DNA from: Nelumbo lutea
Taxonomy: Eukaryota > Streptophyta > Magnoliopsida > Proteales > Nelumbonaceae
Assembly (NCBI GenBank): GCA_022828595.1
Contig: JAKGHH010000007.1
Coordinates: 41,835,973-41,899,972, forward strand
Length of the DNA: 64,000 nucleotides
Direction: 5' to 3'
Positions 33,351-45,490 of the stretch are shown here, piece after piece. The notes below the pieces were generated by a model. It saw nothing but the letters and a program-made list of their open reading frames with translations. It was not told where the DNA came from and did not search any database. The first letter of the stretch is position 1; each line of letters begins with the position of its first letter. A program made the translations under genes and the position numbers.

Positions 33351-34518
33351 AGCTCCCACTTGCACTTAGCGTCTCAATCGAAAGTACAAGCCGGAGTCCC
33401 ATGACTTTCCACGTGTTTCTCAAACACTTTCAGTGTCAGTGGCTTAGTCAATGGGTTTGCCACATTCTTCGTTGGATGCTACCTTTTGAATTTTGGATGT
33501 TTCTCTCTTACCAATAGGTGTTGGTCACATAACAGTGGTAGGATTCCAAATTCCTAAGATGAACCCCTTCAATCCCTATAGGCAACCTCATTTACGGGCA
33601 ATGTGCTCGGCTTGGATTGTGGACTGTTATTCTTACTACGCAGGACCCCATCGTGAAGATGTAAGCTAGATGTAGACATTCTATCATTTAGGTTTACTAC
33701 TGGACAGTCGGCATCAGTATTTACCCCTAGATCTGTACTGATAGTTTACCATCGAATACCAAAACAAAACTTCTTTTGTCCTTTGAAGGTATTTTAGTAT
33801 GCTGTTTTCACATGCTATCCAGTGCTCCTGACCTGAGTTAGATTGAAACCTTACTTACCACCACTCACTGCCTGAGCAATTTCAGGCCGAGTGCACAACA
33901 TGGCATACATGATTGTCCCTACGGACTGAAGCATAGAGGAAGCTCTCTCATTCCCTCAATCTCCTCGGGATTCTTGGGAAGACATTACCCTTGGAGAGAG
34001 TGACTCCGTACCTAAAAGGAACATTTCCTTTCTTGGAAGTTCTCCATACTGTATCTTTTGGCAATCTTGTAATGTAAATAGACTGGGATAATCTTATTAT
34101 CCTCTTTGATCGATCTCTATAGAGTCAAAGACCCAAGATGTAGGAGAGTTCTCCAAGATTTTCATGGAGAATTGCTATAAAAGCCACACTTTTACCGTAG
34201 TTAACATCCCTACGTCATTCCCAATGAATAGGATGTCATCTACATACAGAACCAGGAACGTAACCTTATCTCCCACAGTCTTTCAGTAATCACAGGGCTC
34301 ATCCGGAATTTGCTCAAAATTAAACAGTTTGATAGTAGAGTCAAACCGGATGTTCCAGCTCCTAGAAGCTTGCTTAAGTCCATATATGGATTGGTTAAGT
34401 TTACATACCATGTGTTCCTGACCTGCAGCTATAAAACCTTGCGGTTGCTACATATAGATTTTTTCAGTAAGATCCCCATTCAAGAACACGGTTTTGACAT
34501 CCATTTTCCAAAATCTCA
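33351..34518 (-). pseudogene. Copia copy 6 RNase H and RT, heavily decayed, cut by CACTA
   Basis: Homology to the RNase H and RT of copies 1 and 5 runs the whole length, but single-base insertions and deletions come every 30-60 bp and no long frame survives. Recognisable pieces include the LYVDD region around 34220-34250 (minus strand), the RSIYGLKQASRSW region near 34370 and KTVFLNGDL near 34490. At 34518 the RT stops in the middle of the block that other copies continue as ATAATCATGG, and the CACTA terminus begins. This is the oldest-looking copia copy here. Confidence 0.8.
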
Positions 34519-34540
34519 CACTACAAGAAAACTTTCCATA

Positions 34541-34640
34541 TACCGACGGACAATGGTCGGTATAGATATACATATATACCGATGGATCAATGGTTGTCGG
34601 TGAAGGATATCATATACTGATGGTTATGTCTATTGGTATA
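34541..34640. repeat. CACTA subterminal repeats
   Basis: Short related motifs in both directions follow the terminus: TACCGACGG, GTCGGTATA, TACCGATGG, GTCGGTG and ACTGATGG. In En/Spm elements such arrays bind the element's own DNA-binding protein. Binding here is inferred from position and pattern only. Confidence 0.55.
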
Positions 34641-34735
34641 GCTTAAAAGTAAAAACAAAGAAAAAAATAGCATGTGATCCTCCCCCGCGCATTTTCCTTC
34701 CCGTGCACCCTCTTTGTCTCTCTCCTCTCCCATTC

Positions 34736-34792
34736 GTCTCTCTCTCTCTCTCTCTCTCTCGAGCTCTCGAGCTCTCGAGCTCTCGAGCTCTC
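34736..34792. repeat. (TC)n followed by four GAGCTCTC units
   Basis: A CT-dinucleotide run ends in four perfect 8-bp units (34761-34792). Each unit contains the palindrome GAGCTC. Confidence 0.85.
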
Positions 34793-34899
34793 ACTCTGAA
34801 GCTCTACAAAAGTTAACAAGAAAAGTAGGATACTTGATGTTCACACGCAATCGCACATCAGCATTTGGCAAGTATTTCTTTCACACATTGGCTGAATTT

Positions 34900-36800
34900 C
34901 ATTGAGGTAAAAATCACTTTCTCTGATTTTTAGTTTTTTTTTCTTGTATGAAAAGATAAATGGTTGTTTTCTAGTGTTAATGGTGTCCTGTAACCAGAAA
35001 AATAATTTCTCTACATGGGCTACTTCCTGAGTTTTGTTGAAGATGATGCTAGGAGTTTCAAACATGGTTCATGGGAAAGTTCAATATAAACTGTGGCTAT
35101 AACATAACCAGGAAAAGATCTTCAAAACAATGCAATCCTAAATGACAATTTACACCATATCCATTATTTTGTTGATTTGAGTCTTTTTCCTTGTAGATCT
35201 AAAACTTCTTTTTTATCTTTTTAATTGATTCATCACCTTTTTTAGGTTAATATCAATTGTTCCATTACTTAGTAAATCTTCATAGTGGCTATCGACGTAT
35301 TCACATCTTTTTAATTGATTCATCAACTTTAACTTTAGTTTCATTGCTCCACTACATTATGCCATCTTGTAGAACATCAATCATAGACTGGTCAAGAACT
35401 GGGAAACACTCTTCAAACAACTTCAGCCCCTTTCTTGTAGTACCATGCTGAAGGTTTTGGATTCCTTAATGATAGATCAAACCAAATTTCCTTTTGTAGA
35501 ACCATTGGCTCTTCAATGTCTTCCCTTGTAGGAAATTTTGGCGTTTGTTTTTTCCCCTCCATTAGATATTTTAGATTTGACAGAAAGTGCTTTAGAAAAC
35601 CACTTCCTTTTATCCAATTATTCACACATTGGTTCAAATTACCCACATTTTTAGCAGGTTGCAGGATAATCTGGACCAATGGGATTGCCAATTATCAATG
35701 AACAAAAGCCCATAGAATCTAAAACAAAACAGACCCATAAGTTAAAAATTATGTCAAACCAAAAAGACTTTTGCTTGTTTAGCTGGAATTAATAAAAAGT
35801 CTGAAGTTAATTTTTTTTTTTCTATCAATAAAGTCTGAAGGAATTATTATCAAACTGGAAGCAAATCACAAAGCGGCATGCTTGTTTGAGTTAAGCCTTA
35901 CCATCAGCTTGCTTTTTCTAGACTTGGCTTAAACTTGGCCATCAAAAGTGCTGCATAGAACTTAGGCTTTGTTTGTGGGGTGGGAAGAGAACAAGGATTA
36001 CTCTTGAATATTCTTCCCTTCCCATGTTTGGTTTGTGGGATGCCATGAGATGACATGGGAAAAAGCTAGGATTACATTTCTCAATTCTTTGGAAGTGGAA
36101 TCACACTATTTTGGTGTTAAAATGTGGGAAAGGAGGGGAGACTTGTCTCACATGAAAAACTAATGATGTTCCATTTTGCAATCTCTCTAGCACTTGTTCC
36201 TCCAATCCATTTCTGTATAAAATAACAAAATAACATGCTTAGATAATTTAGAAAGCCTGATAAAATGACCACTATCATATGAGGTTGACTTCAGTCTTTG
36301 CTTATCCCCAAAAGAAATAAACAAAGAAAAATCTGAAAGTCAACCTTTCTATTCAATGACCAAATACAACTCTTGTTAGGTACTCAACCACACATTGACT
36401 TGATATAGAAGTCAATCCTCTTGGGTTAGGGTCGGGCCAGTATTAATGGCATTTTGGTTCAGGTTCAACCATACAGGTTGAGATAAATCCATCAGTCTTG
36501 ATTGAGTATTAGTGTTAACACACAATTCCCAAACCTGAAAACAGACATTACATTCAATTTAGACAGAATCTTCTCTCCCCACAAACATTTGATGACTGAT
36601 TATCATGGAGCTTGGTCAATACAAAAAATTGCTCTTAGAGTCACAATTATGGTTTGCTAAAGCATCAACCACCCGACTGCATTCTACCTAAGGCGTGGCT
36701 AAGATTACCGGGCACCTTGCTTTCTGAGCTCAATATCTCTTCCCTTCAACATCCAAAACAGAACCTCTGAATCCAATTCCACCCAATCTCCAACCAATCA
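34900..36800. other. Internal CACTA stretch without a recognised gene
   Basis: AT-rich sequence between the subterminal repeats and the transposase. It contains one suspicious minus-strand frame (listed separately at 35413). An A/T-rich stretch near 35980-36130 has TTTGTTTGTGGG-like ends, similar to small non-autonomous elements. Nothing else could be supported. Confidence 0.4.
35413..35691 (-). pseudogene. Unidentified coding-like fragment inside the CACTA element
   Basis: A 92-residue frame carries protein-like sequence: QPAKNVGNLNQCVNNWIKGS, then EDIEEPMVLQKEIWFDLSLR and KPSAWYYKKG. It resembles no transposon protein I know. Just past the stop, the neighbouring frame stays open with LFEECFPVLDQSMIDVLQDG, suggesting one small frameshift in a longer original. 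CACTA elements often carry pieces of host genes, and this orientation opposite to the transposase fits such a capture. Identity and function are unknown. Confidence 0.35.
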
Positions 36801-36807
36801 AAGATCA

Positions 36808-37010
36808 TCACATAGCCTCAAATTGACCTTCAACAAGAGTGTTAGAAACAATGCCATAGAAATGAAAGAAGGCCATGACCACGAGCATATCATCATTTGC
36901 ATCCCAGATTAACCCACGACCACCTCTCACAGCCCCACCTGTGTTGAATTTAAAACCAAGACTTCTTGGTTTAGTCCACTTCACCACCCTTAGTATGTGG
37001 TGGCGCAAAG
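36808..37010 (-). pseudogene. LINE-type RNase H fragment
   Basis: The frame reads VKWTKPRSLGFKFNTGGAV, GGRGLIWDANDDMLVVMAFF and GIVSNTLVE. This follows the RNase H domain found at the end of plant LINE polyproteins and related genes (W..P..G..K.NTDGA...GG.G..RD..G). The first catalytic Asp of the NTDGA block is Gly. It is a short isolated remnant with no adjoining LINE reverse transcriptase recognised. Confidence 0.55.
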
Positions 37011-37346
37011 GCGCCGCACACATCCGACTCGTGTTTGTGGTGACGGTTTCATTAAGAAAATAATAAAATAATGTCTTAATGATGTGACACTAATTGAGCC
37101 AAAATAAATTTAGAAAATTAGAATTGGGTGTCACTTAATAGTACAGTTTGGGTTACCAAATGCCAAGGACAATTAAAGAGTGATCAAACAAGTCATCTTA
37201 TGTCCCTCAAAATGCTAAGGTTGGACCTAGGGTCTTGGGCATGTTTCTGCTCTCTTGCACTAATGTGGATCCCACCAGGCCACACTGCAAACTAGACCCA
37301 CCTATAGTAAAACTACAAAGAAGATACCCCCTATTCCCTATTTCCA

Positions 37347-37767
37347 TTAAACCAGCAGCCTCCACTCATCCACCCTTTTTGTTTTACTTGCCACAAATAT
37401 AGGAAGCACAATGGGCGTATACACCCTCCAAGGAGCAAAACACAACTCAAGTTTTCCTTGGAAAAGGTTGTGTATAACCATTTCCATCAAATTAGAAGAT
37501 TCTTTCAAAGAGTTTGGTGTGGTCTCAAGCCTCATGCATTTTGATCCAACCTTGGCTACAGAAGATATATCACATATTACAGCAAGTGTCATCACCAGAT
37601 GTTGGTTCAGGCTACTAAGTTTTGGAATGAATGGACCCGATACAGAACTAAGCTTCAGTATCTTTTGCACAGGTTGGCTGCTGCCCTGCTGTAGACTTGA
37701 GTCCTCTTTCTCCTGCTTGCTAGGCCGAGATTTTACCATTGCATATCGATCACAAATAGCAGCTTAG
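37347..37767. other. Overlapping unidentified open frames on both strands
   Basis: A 130-residue minus frame (37739-37347) and a 118-residue plus frame (37411-37767) overlap. Neither shows a motif that I recognise. At most one is real, possibly another captured fragment. The rest of 37.0-38.6 kb shows no gene. Confidence 0.2.
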
Positions 37768-38622
37768 GTGTAAACTTTCAATAACAAGGGAATTTGTTAA
37801 GAAGTTCAAGCATACTCTTGAATTTGAAAATACTCTAGTTTGGCCCCACTGCCCCAGTAATGGAGGGTTTGCTAGTCACCTTGTTTAGTCACTTAAGCAA
37901 AACTTCTCTAAATGACCTTCATATCTTCCGCATGAGTATAATTGAATGGAGTTGAAGTATATCTAGTACAAGATTAGCCATTAAAAAGATATAATATAAG
38001 GTTGGGTATAGGTTGAGACTGATCTGGACTGCAGGGTTGCACACATGGCCTATTAGAAAGGGCAGCCCAATGCACGAGGCTCCTGCCAAGCAAGGTTTCG
38101 CCCCGGATCTAAGTCCACAAGTTTCAAGGCATGTTCTAGATGAAAGTCCACGAGTTGTTTGAATTTTGAAAGGTAGTAAAATTTTGTTAGGCTACCAAAA
38201 CATGTGATTCAATGTAGTAAATTTTATTAATTTATTATAAATTAATAAATATGCATTATATATTTGAGTGGTTTAAAGGATGTGTAAGAGGTTTAGACTT
38301 GGATTGGATCTAGGTATATCATAACTTTGTCCTAGATCCATTTAATCAGATTTAGGCATTTAGGCAGAGTGTATATTGAATGAAATGAAGTGCAAAAGTA
38401 CCCTATGGGTTGAATCCACAATCTTTTGCTTGTGGAGGGGGTTGTATATTTGATTATCCTTGTGACCATCTTGATCATCATTCAACTTGTTAACTGTTCT
38501 TATGATGATGGTGATGATAACCATCACCCCATGCATTTGTTCATTTTTTCTGTTGTTGATTACTAATCTTACCAATGGATAACCTTTTACCATCCTTGTT
38601 CATTTCAGTTTACTCCCATCAA

Positions 38623-41600
38623 ATGGATAAAAAGTGGATAAGCGATCAATCAAGACAAAGTGAAAAATACATTAGAGGGGTTTCTAATTTTCTCAATTTT
38701 GCATTTGAGAGGTCATCTAAACATGTCAAATGCGTCAATCTACGTTGGCATAGTAGGGCAGATGTTTCTAGTCATCTAATCTTTAATGGCTTTTTCAAAG
38801 GTTATGTTCAATGGATTTTTCATGGAGAGAATTCGAGTGCTTTTACTTCTACTAGTGGCCTTATAGAGCAAGAGGGCAGGTTTCAACATGACATACTTGG
38901 TTTATTACAAGATGTTTTTCAAATGCATACAGTGGATGAGGGTTGAGATGTCAATATGAGAGGAGAGGATGCACAAGGTATGATGGAAGAACAAGGTGTT
39001 CGACAACCTAGAGGAGGGAGCACTACAGATAGGTTTCATGAGTTATTGAAAGATGCTAAACAAAATCTCTACCCAAATTGCACAAAGTACACAGTTGTCA
39101 TTCATTGTGCATTTGTGCCACATAAAATGTCTTCATGGGTGGAGTAACAAATCATTCTTTACGTTATTGGAACTACTAAGAGATGCATTGCTAGATGGGA
39201 ATATTTTACTAGTCATATTATGATACAAAGAAGTTCATCTCCGGGTTAGGTTTGGGGTATGAAAATATCCATGGTTGTCCTGGTGATTGCATGTTGTATT
39301 GGAAGGATAAGGCCAATGGCGAATCATGTTCTAAGTGTGGGCGCTCAAGATGGAAACCAACCACCAAAAGTAGAATCTAATGAACAGTCTACAACTGGAA
39401 AGAGAAAGAAGATACCTACAAAGATCTTGCATTGGTTTCCCTAAAACCAAGATTGCAGAGACTTTTCATGTCTTGCAAGACTACTTCCTTCATGAGATGG
39501 CATGAGGAGGGTCGAACTAAGGATGGACTCTTGAGGCATCTTGCAGACTCCTTAGCTTGGAAAGAATTTGATTCTCGATATCCTGATTTTGCCTTTGACC
39601 CGTCTAGAATTAGCTTCTAATGGCTTTAACCCATGAGCATTACTCATAGCACATGGCTTGTCATATTAATCCCTTACAATTTTCCTCCATGGATGTGCAT
39701 GAAACAGTCATATTTCATACTCTCATTGCTTGTTCCTGGTCCAAGAGGTCCTAGTAATAAGATGGATGTATACATGTAGCCTTTGATAGAAGAATTGGTA
39801 GAGCTATGGGAAGTTGGAATTAAGACTTTTGATGCCTTCACAAAAGAAATATGTCGAGTGCGTGCAACAATAATGTGGACTATAATTGACTTTCCTGCAT
39901 ATGCCAACTTGTCTGGATGGATTACTAAAGGAAAATATGCATGCCCCTCTTGTGGTTTTGAAATTGCCTCTTTATGGCTAAATCATAGCAAAAAATATTG
40001 TTACATGCGCCATCGTTGATGGTTAAAGGAAAACCACATGTTTAAGTATGATTGCAAGGTTTTTGATGGAATTGAAGAATTGAGAAGTGCACTTAAGCCT
40101 CATTCTGGTACTATAGTGTTAAGGCAATTGGAGAACCTTGGATCCTCTGTTGGAGATGCAAATGCAGATGGGCCACAATCATGGAAGAAGAAGAGCATTT
40201 TGTTTACATTGCCTTATTGGGAACATCACCTATTGCGATGTCATGCATACAAAAAAAATGCTTGTGGTAATATTCTTGGCACGTTGTTGAATCAGGAGAA
40301 GAAAACAAAGGATAACTACAAAGCACGACGTGACCTTGAAGATATGGGCATAAGAAGTGTACTTCATCTAAAGACACATCTTGATAGTAATACCAAATTC
40401 TTGCCTAGAGCTTGTTACCAAATGACTTCACAGAAAAAGAAGATTTTTTAAAGGTTCTCAAGAATGTAAGAGCTCCAGATGAATATTCTTGTAATATCTC
40501 ACGTTGCGTGCAACTCAAACAATGCAAGATCATAGGCCTCAAAAGTTATAACTACCATGTTTTGATGTAAGAGCTTCTTCCTATAGCCATAAAGGGGTCT
40601 TTGCTTAATAAAGTGAGTTCAATTATAATTGATTTATGTCACTTTTTCAAGGAAATTTGTTCTAAGGTTCTTAATTTACATGATCTTGAGTGACTTGAAT
40701 CTCGGGTTGCTATCACACTTTGCCAGATGGAGAAAATCTTCCCTCCATCTTTTTTCACTGTTATGGTACATTTAATAATTCATTTAGCTTCTGAGGCTAA
40801 AATTGGTGGTCTGGTACATTACCGATGGATGTATCCTATTAATAGGTATAGCTTAATTCTTCTTATAGTTCTAATTATACCTTATAATGTTTAAAAATTT
40901 AAATTACTTATAGCCACTTTTTCAAATTGTGTGCATATAGGTACCTTCTTACACTTAAATCCTTTGTGTGTAATAGAGCACATCCAGAGGGTTCGATCGT
41001 AGAGGGGTATTTGGCACATGAGTTCTTGAACTTTTGTTCACAATACCTATTGGGAGTTGAGAATAGATTTAACCGACCTACACGAAATGATGAACCCAAT
41101 TATTATTTAGAAGCAGAGACATCTCTATTACATACTCCTGGAAGACCACTAGATCAAAAGGGGTGATGTGGTTTTAATGTAAGAAAGCAAAAAAGGGTGC
41201 AACATGTTGTCCTTGACAAGAAAACATTGATACAAGCACATTGATATGTGCTTTTCAACTATGACACGATTACCCCATTTCGAGAGTAAGTATAATTCAT
41301 GATTTTTTCCCTTTCTAGTTGTTGCCTAGGGGTATAGATAATCTTTGGATTTACTTCCTTTGATGGCATGTTAAATGTAGACAACATGCTTCAGTTATTA
41401 AGAGACAAACTCGTAGACGTCACCTATCACAATATGAAATCGAGAAGATTCAAAGTCAATCTTTTCATGAGTAGTTTCGAGGGTAAGTGTAATTTTAGAT
41501 GATGTATTTTCCTACTTAGTTATTACACTTTAGGTATATACATTAATAATTTATAAAATGTACTAGGTTGCACGGATGGATGAGCAAGGGAATGAACAAG

Positions 41601-42259
41601 TTACTGATGAAATTAGATGGTTATCTCGTGGTCCAACTGAAGTGGCAAGAAGATACTCTCGCTATATCATTAATGGTTTCGGGTTTCACACAAAACATCA
41701 TGAGAGGTTCTTGAAAAGCCAAAACAGTGGAGTTGTTGTGACTTTAAGACTATGAGTCAATTACTATGGTGCATTGACAGACATTATTCAATTGGATTAT
41801 TGTAGTAGATATAAGCTTGTGCTATTTAAATGTGATTGGGTTGATATCAATAGAAGTTGCAAGAAAGAAAGTTTTGGATTTACACTTACGAATTTCAATC
41901 ATTTAAAACACACGGGTAATGATGTCATTGATGATCCTTTTGTATTGGCATCACAAGTGAAAAAGGTGTTTTATGTTGAAGATGAGAGTCACAAGGATTC
42001 GTTTGTGGTCATGCATGCTAAAGTTAAGGATATGTATGATATGGGTGATGAGTTATGTGTTAAAACAGAGCAACTAGTTGAACAAGTTGTAGAAGACAAA
42101 TTTGATGTTACTCATAAACAAAATGAGTGGATCAGGATGGAAGTTGATGATAATGGTGATGATGATGAACTATGCATCGCACCAAATGCAGAAGATGAAG
42201 GCAATGAGCAGAGGATGATGGTGAAGAGAATTTCTTTTAATTATGTCACATTCCATTAA
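38623..42259 (+). pseudogene. CACTA TNP2-type transposase, multi-exon, decayed
   Basis: This protein cuts and moves the element in the nucleus. The ATG at 38623 opens the Transposase-associated domain: MDKKWISDQSRQSEKYIRGV, then WHSRADVSSHLIFNGF. The transposase_21 (TNP2) core follows in shifted frames: KILHWFP/LKPRLQRLF, RWHEEGRTKDGLLRHLADS, IEELVELWEVGIKTFDAFTK and WTIIDFPAYANLSGW with the cysteine-containing YACPSCGFE. DUF4218 spans about 40480-41270 (VHYRWMYPINRY, NRAHPEGSIVEGYLAHEF), with an intron near 40847-40940. DUF4216 covers 41580-42070 (EIRWLSRGPTEVARRYSRY, VLFKCDWVDINRSCKKESFG). Stops include TGA at 40017 and near 41243, both where family members have Arg. The acidic tail is GDDDELCIAPNAEDEG. 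Several frameshifts; not functional. Confidence 0.85.
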
Positions 42260-42347
42260 ATGTTTTCACTACCATGATTTGCTATTCTTTGTACTTGGCT
42301 TTACTATCAAAATGTTTTGGTTTATAATTATCACTTGTAGTCGTTGT

Positions 42348-42711
42348 TTGACGATACTCATACTTCTCAAATTGCATTTTGGTGTTTGACTGTTTCTACT
42401 GGGTTTAGAGTTAAAAAAAAAAAAAGACAATGTTTTTTTCTTCTTTTGATTGGCTGAGCATGTATGGTTTATTTGTATTACATTGACAATTCATTTCTAC
42501 TATCTTCTATTAGGTCATTTCAAATAAACCATACATGCTTTGATGATACTCATACTTCTCAAATTGCATTTTGGTGTTTGACTATTTCTACTGGGTTTAG
42601 AGTTAAATAAACAAACAATGTTTTTTTTTTCTTCTTTTGATTGGCAAAGCATGTATGGTTTATTTGTATGACATTGACATTTCATTTCTACTATCTTCTA
42701 TTAGGTCATTT
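42348..42711. repeat. Tandem direct repeat, two ~173-bp units
   Basis: Units 42348-42520 and 42540-42711 are near identical. Both begin TTGAYGATACTCATAC and end TTCTATTAGGTCATTT. The 19-bp spacer contains CAAATAAACCATACATG, which is the reverse complement of CATGTATGGTTTATTTG inside each unit. The repeat lies between the two CACTA genes. Confidence 0.9.
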
Positions 42712-43225
42712 CTTCTTTTATATCATTACCTTATCTTATGTTTTGACAAAAAATTGAACTGGTGGGGAGTTGTTATAAGCCCTTCTCAGTTATCCTTCTC
42801 AGTTACACCTTACGGGTTAATATGGGGAAATGCAAGAGATTGAATATTGTCTCATTGAGTTCCCGCGGAAGAGATGAAGCTCAACCACAAGGGTGTGAGT
42901 CAAATAATGAGGGGAAAACTACCAGGCTGAGCCCAACAATAAGGGCCAAACCACCCAGGGTAGTGCACTAGTGGATGCATACTCATAAAGGCAGCCAACT
43001 AAAGGTATTTAATAATTATGTATATGTTAATTTGACATAAAAATTCTTAGTTTGCTTATTGAGTTATTATAACCCATATACAATTTACACATCTTTCATG
43101 TTTTTAGCTCAATACAAGCCTTGAGGTCCCACACGCATGTTAGAGGTGTGGGATATGGCGGCGAAGGAGAAGATTGTTGTTCAACTAGATGAAAGGGGCC
43201 GACCAATTGGTGATGAGGGAAAAAC

Positions 43226-43853
43226 TATTAGACAGTTTTGTATGTCCTTAGCTTCAATCCGATTTGATATACTTTTGATATTTACTGTAAATAAATAAAG
43301 TGCATGTTTGATTCATGTTGTTTGGTTTGGTTCTGTGTAAGACCCTAAAACTGGACACTTATTGAGACTCGTGTTAGTTTTAAATGTCACAGTCATTGGA
43401 TAAGTCTGGGGAGATTTATCCTACCAAGGCTAATATTGGTGTGCCGCTAAGTGTTGGGATGGCCTGTCTCGGCCACCAGGGTAAAACCTAAGGCACGTGT
43501 AGTATGGGATTACTCAAATCCTTGAACCGGACCAGATTTCCAGTATTGCCTTGGACCCTAGAAATAGTTCGGCAAAACTGAAAATTTACACCAGACCCCT
43601 AGACTCGATTATGATACTTCACTAGGTGTCAGATCGGGCTGTCTTTGATATGCTAATCAGTGAGATCCTTAGATGGGGGTCAAAACCTGGGTATGTTGGG
43701 ACAGTCTGAGAATTCATCTGAGTGGGTGATCATAGTGACGGGATCAGCCCCTTTGTCGGACAAAGGGTAATGATCGGGAAAGGCACTCTCTCTAATGAAA
43801 ATCAAACTGCCAGCAATTGATTTCAATCATTGGAATTTTGTTTTGCAAAATTA

Positions 43854-43884
<31 letters not shown>

Positions 43885-45187
43885 TGTACGGTTTCAAAAT
43901 GTTTACAAATGGTTTTAATTCCCAGGATCCATGTGAGTGGAGAGTGCGACACTGTTCCTTGCAACCGAGGGAGAGGTCATCTTTTGTCGGGCAGTGCTTG
44001 ATCATTAAGGGCTGAGAGGTTAAGTGTAAGACCATTTAGGATAGTACCTGATGGGCTAATCTTGCACCTGCCCATAGTCCCTGGGTTTTTATAAGATGGC
44101 TTGGCCCAGGGACCACTTAATGTAAATGTTGGGCTCATAGGGTCCATATGATGTGCTCAGGGGTTTACTGAGTTTTTCAGTGAATTCGGTTGGGCCTTGT
44201 ATTAAAGGCTGAGCCGAACCCATTGTGGCTGGTGTGTAGATCAATGCTTGGGTCCCACGCCATACAAAGAAGCCCAACTGGGCAGCAGATTGGAAAGTAA
44301 TTAAACACTGAACACTTAATGGGCCAAAAGCCCATTTCGAGGTGGGCTGATATGATCACCCATATGGGGCGAATCTGAGATTAATGTTAGCAAAAGGATA
44401 GGGCCTTTAACCTTATCCACTCTAGGAGACCAAATTCAAATTAGATTTGAATCTGGTAACCTCCTGATAAGATCAGGAGTAAGCTAACTTAATCTGCAGA
44501 TAGGATTAAGATTATCCCCTATCCAAATACTGATTCGGATTGAGATAACTCCTAATTAGGAGTTTTCTTAATCAAGAAGAAAAGAGAAAAAACAAGAGGT
44601 AGAGAAATATCAGATTTCGAACCACTTTTTGATAGACAAGGGATACCTCCCTACGAATTGAGATCAGATCTCAATTGTACTCCAAAGAGAAGAGATGCAA
44701 GTTCAGCCATCTTCGTCCTAGGAGTTCTGCTCCAGCCGCCGCCAATCCCTTTTGCAAGATTTGATCTTTGCAGCAAAAGGAAGTCAAGAAATCAGTTCTT
44801 GACATCAGTCTTGCAAGAAAGACTAAAAAGACTTAGTGTTTAGTATTTCCAGAGGGTTTTTGTGAAGGATCCAGTGTGTAGGACACACCCTACTGGTTCT
44901 GTTCCATCCACAGCTGTGTCATCTTCAGCAGGAACGGATCTTGGTGCATTCTTTGGGCGTGAACACCAACTTTGGGAGATACTGCTTCTCCGGATCAGGT
45001 ATATTCCTTCCTTTTCTTTTTGGTTCGGATTTGGTTCGATTATGGTTTAAGTAAGATCCTTGAATATTGTATTCTAAATTTAGGGAATATGATTCCCAGT
45101 TGGAAGATGGTAAGGAAATTTTTGAAATTCGCCCTCCCATTCTGCAACCTTATTGGCGTCCATTAGATGGATCCTACCATTCTTTCA
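43226..45187 (+). mobile_element. Solo copia LTR (subfamily B, 1962 bp) with target copies AAAAC
   Basis: A single LTR, TATTAGACAG..CATTCTTTCA (the first bases mutated from TGTTAG), has no internal sequence on either side. It is flanked by AAAAC at 43221-43225 and again at 45188-45192. This is the signature of insertion followed by recombination between the two LTRs. Taking out the LTR and one AAAAC restores an open exon of the CACTA second gene. It has a (TA)n tract at about 43857-43885 and the subfamily B open frame at 44862-45050. Confidence 0.95.
44862..45050 (+). CDS. Subfamily B version of the LTR open frame (unknown)
   Basis: This 62-residue frame contains GTDLGAFFGREHQLWEILLL. It aligns without gaps to ADFGSFLGREHLHWEIVFL of subfamily A LTRs. 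Not recognised as any protein family. Confidence 0.22.
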   Translation: MKDPVCRTHPTGSVPSTAVSSSAGTDLGAFFGREHQLWEILLLRIRYIPSFSFWFGFGSIMV

Positions 45188-45221
45188 AAAACACTTACCA
45201 ACTTCATTGGTATAAAAAACT

Positions 45222-45238
45222 TCTCTCTCTCTCTCTCT
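45222..45238. repeat. (CT)n microsatellite in CACTA gene intron
   Basis: CTCTCTCTCTCTCTCT just inside the large intron. Confidence 0.8.
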
Positions 45239-45294
45239 AAAACAAAGTGATTACAATAAACAGTGTATCATCCCTGTGATTACAATAAACACTT

Positions 45295-45490
45295 ACCAGC
45301 TAATCTTCTTCCCTAAGCAGGATTTCTTCCAACTCCTTCATTAGGGACCACCTTAAGTTCCTATCTTCCTCTGTCATCACACTATGTGTCACCATTTCAT
45401 CCACATATTCAATTTGAGATAGAACTCTAAGCTTCCTCTCTTCCACTTTTCCGACTTATTATCTCCAAAGCACTCTTCAATGTCTCTCCC
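45295..45490 (-). pseudogene. LINE ORF2 linker fragment
   Basis: Read on the minus strand, one frame gives VLSQIEYVDEMV followed by EEDRNLRWSLMKELEEILLR and EE. It resembles the helical linker between the endonuclease and reverse transcriptase of plant LINEs (EE..R..L..EL..LL..EE). Only this short piece is seen; it has no flanking LINE domains. Confidence 0.45.

Noticed and set aside
1..34518. Dispersed identical repeats as CRISPR or centromeric satellite
   Set aside because: The repeats are whole LTRs and coding parts of retroelements; no regular spacer or satellite period is present.
35426..35441. CCCTTTCTTGTAGTA as the right CACTA terminus
   Set aside because: The last base should be G, no TCA follows, subterminal repeats are absent, and the bases fall inside a protein-like frame (WYYKKG).
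35980..36130. Possible MITE with TAGGCTTTGTTTG-like ends
   Set aside because: No matching inverted end or target duplication could be located.
43857..43885. (TA)n tract as a TATA promoter of the solo LTR
   Set aside because: A simple repeat of variable length, far upstream of the region equivalent to the subfamily A TATA box.
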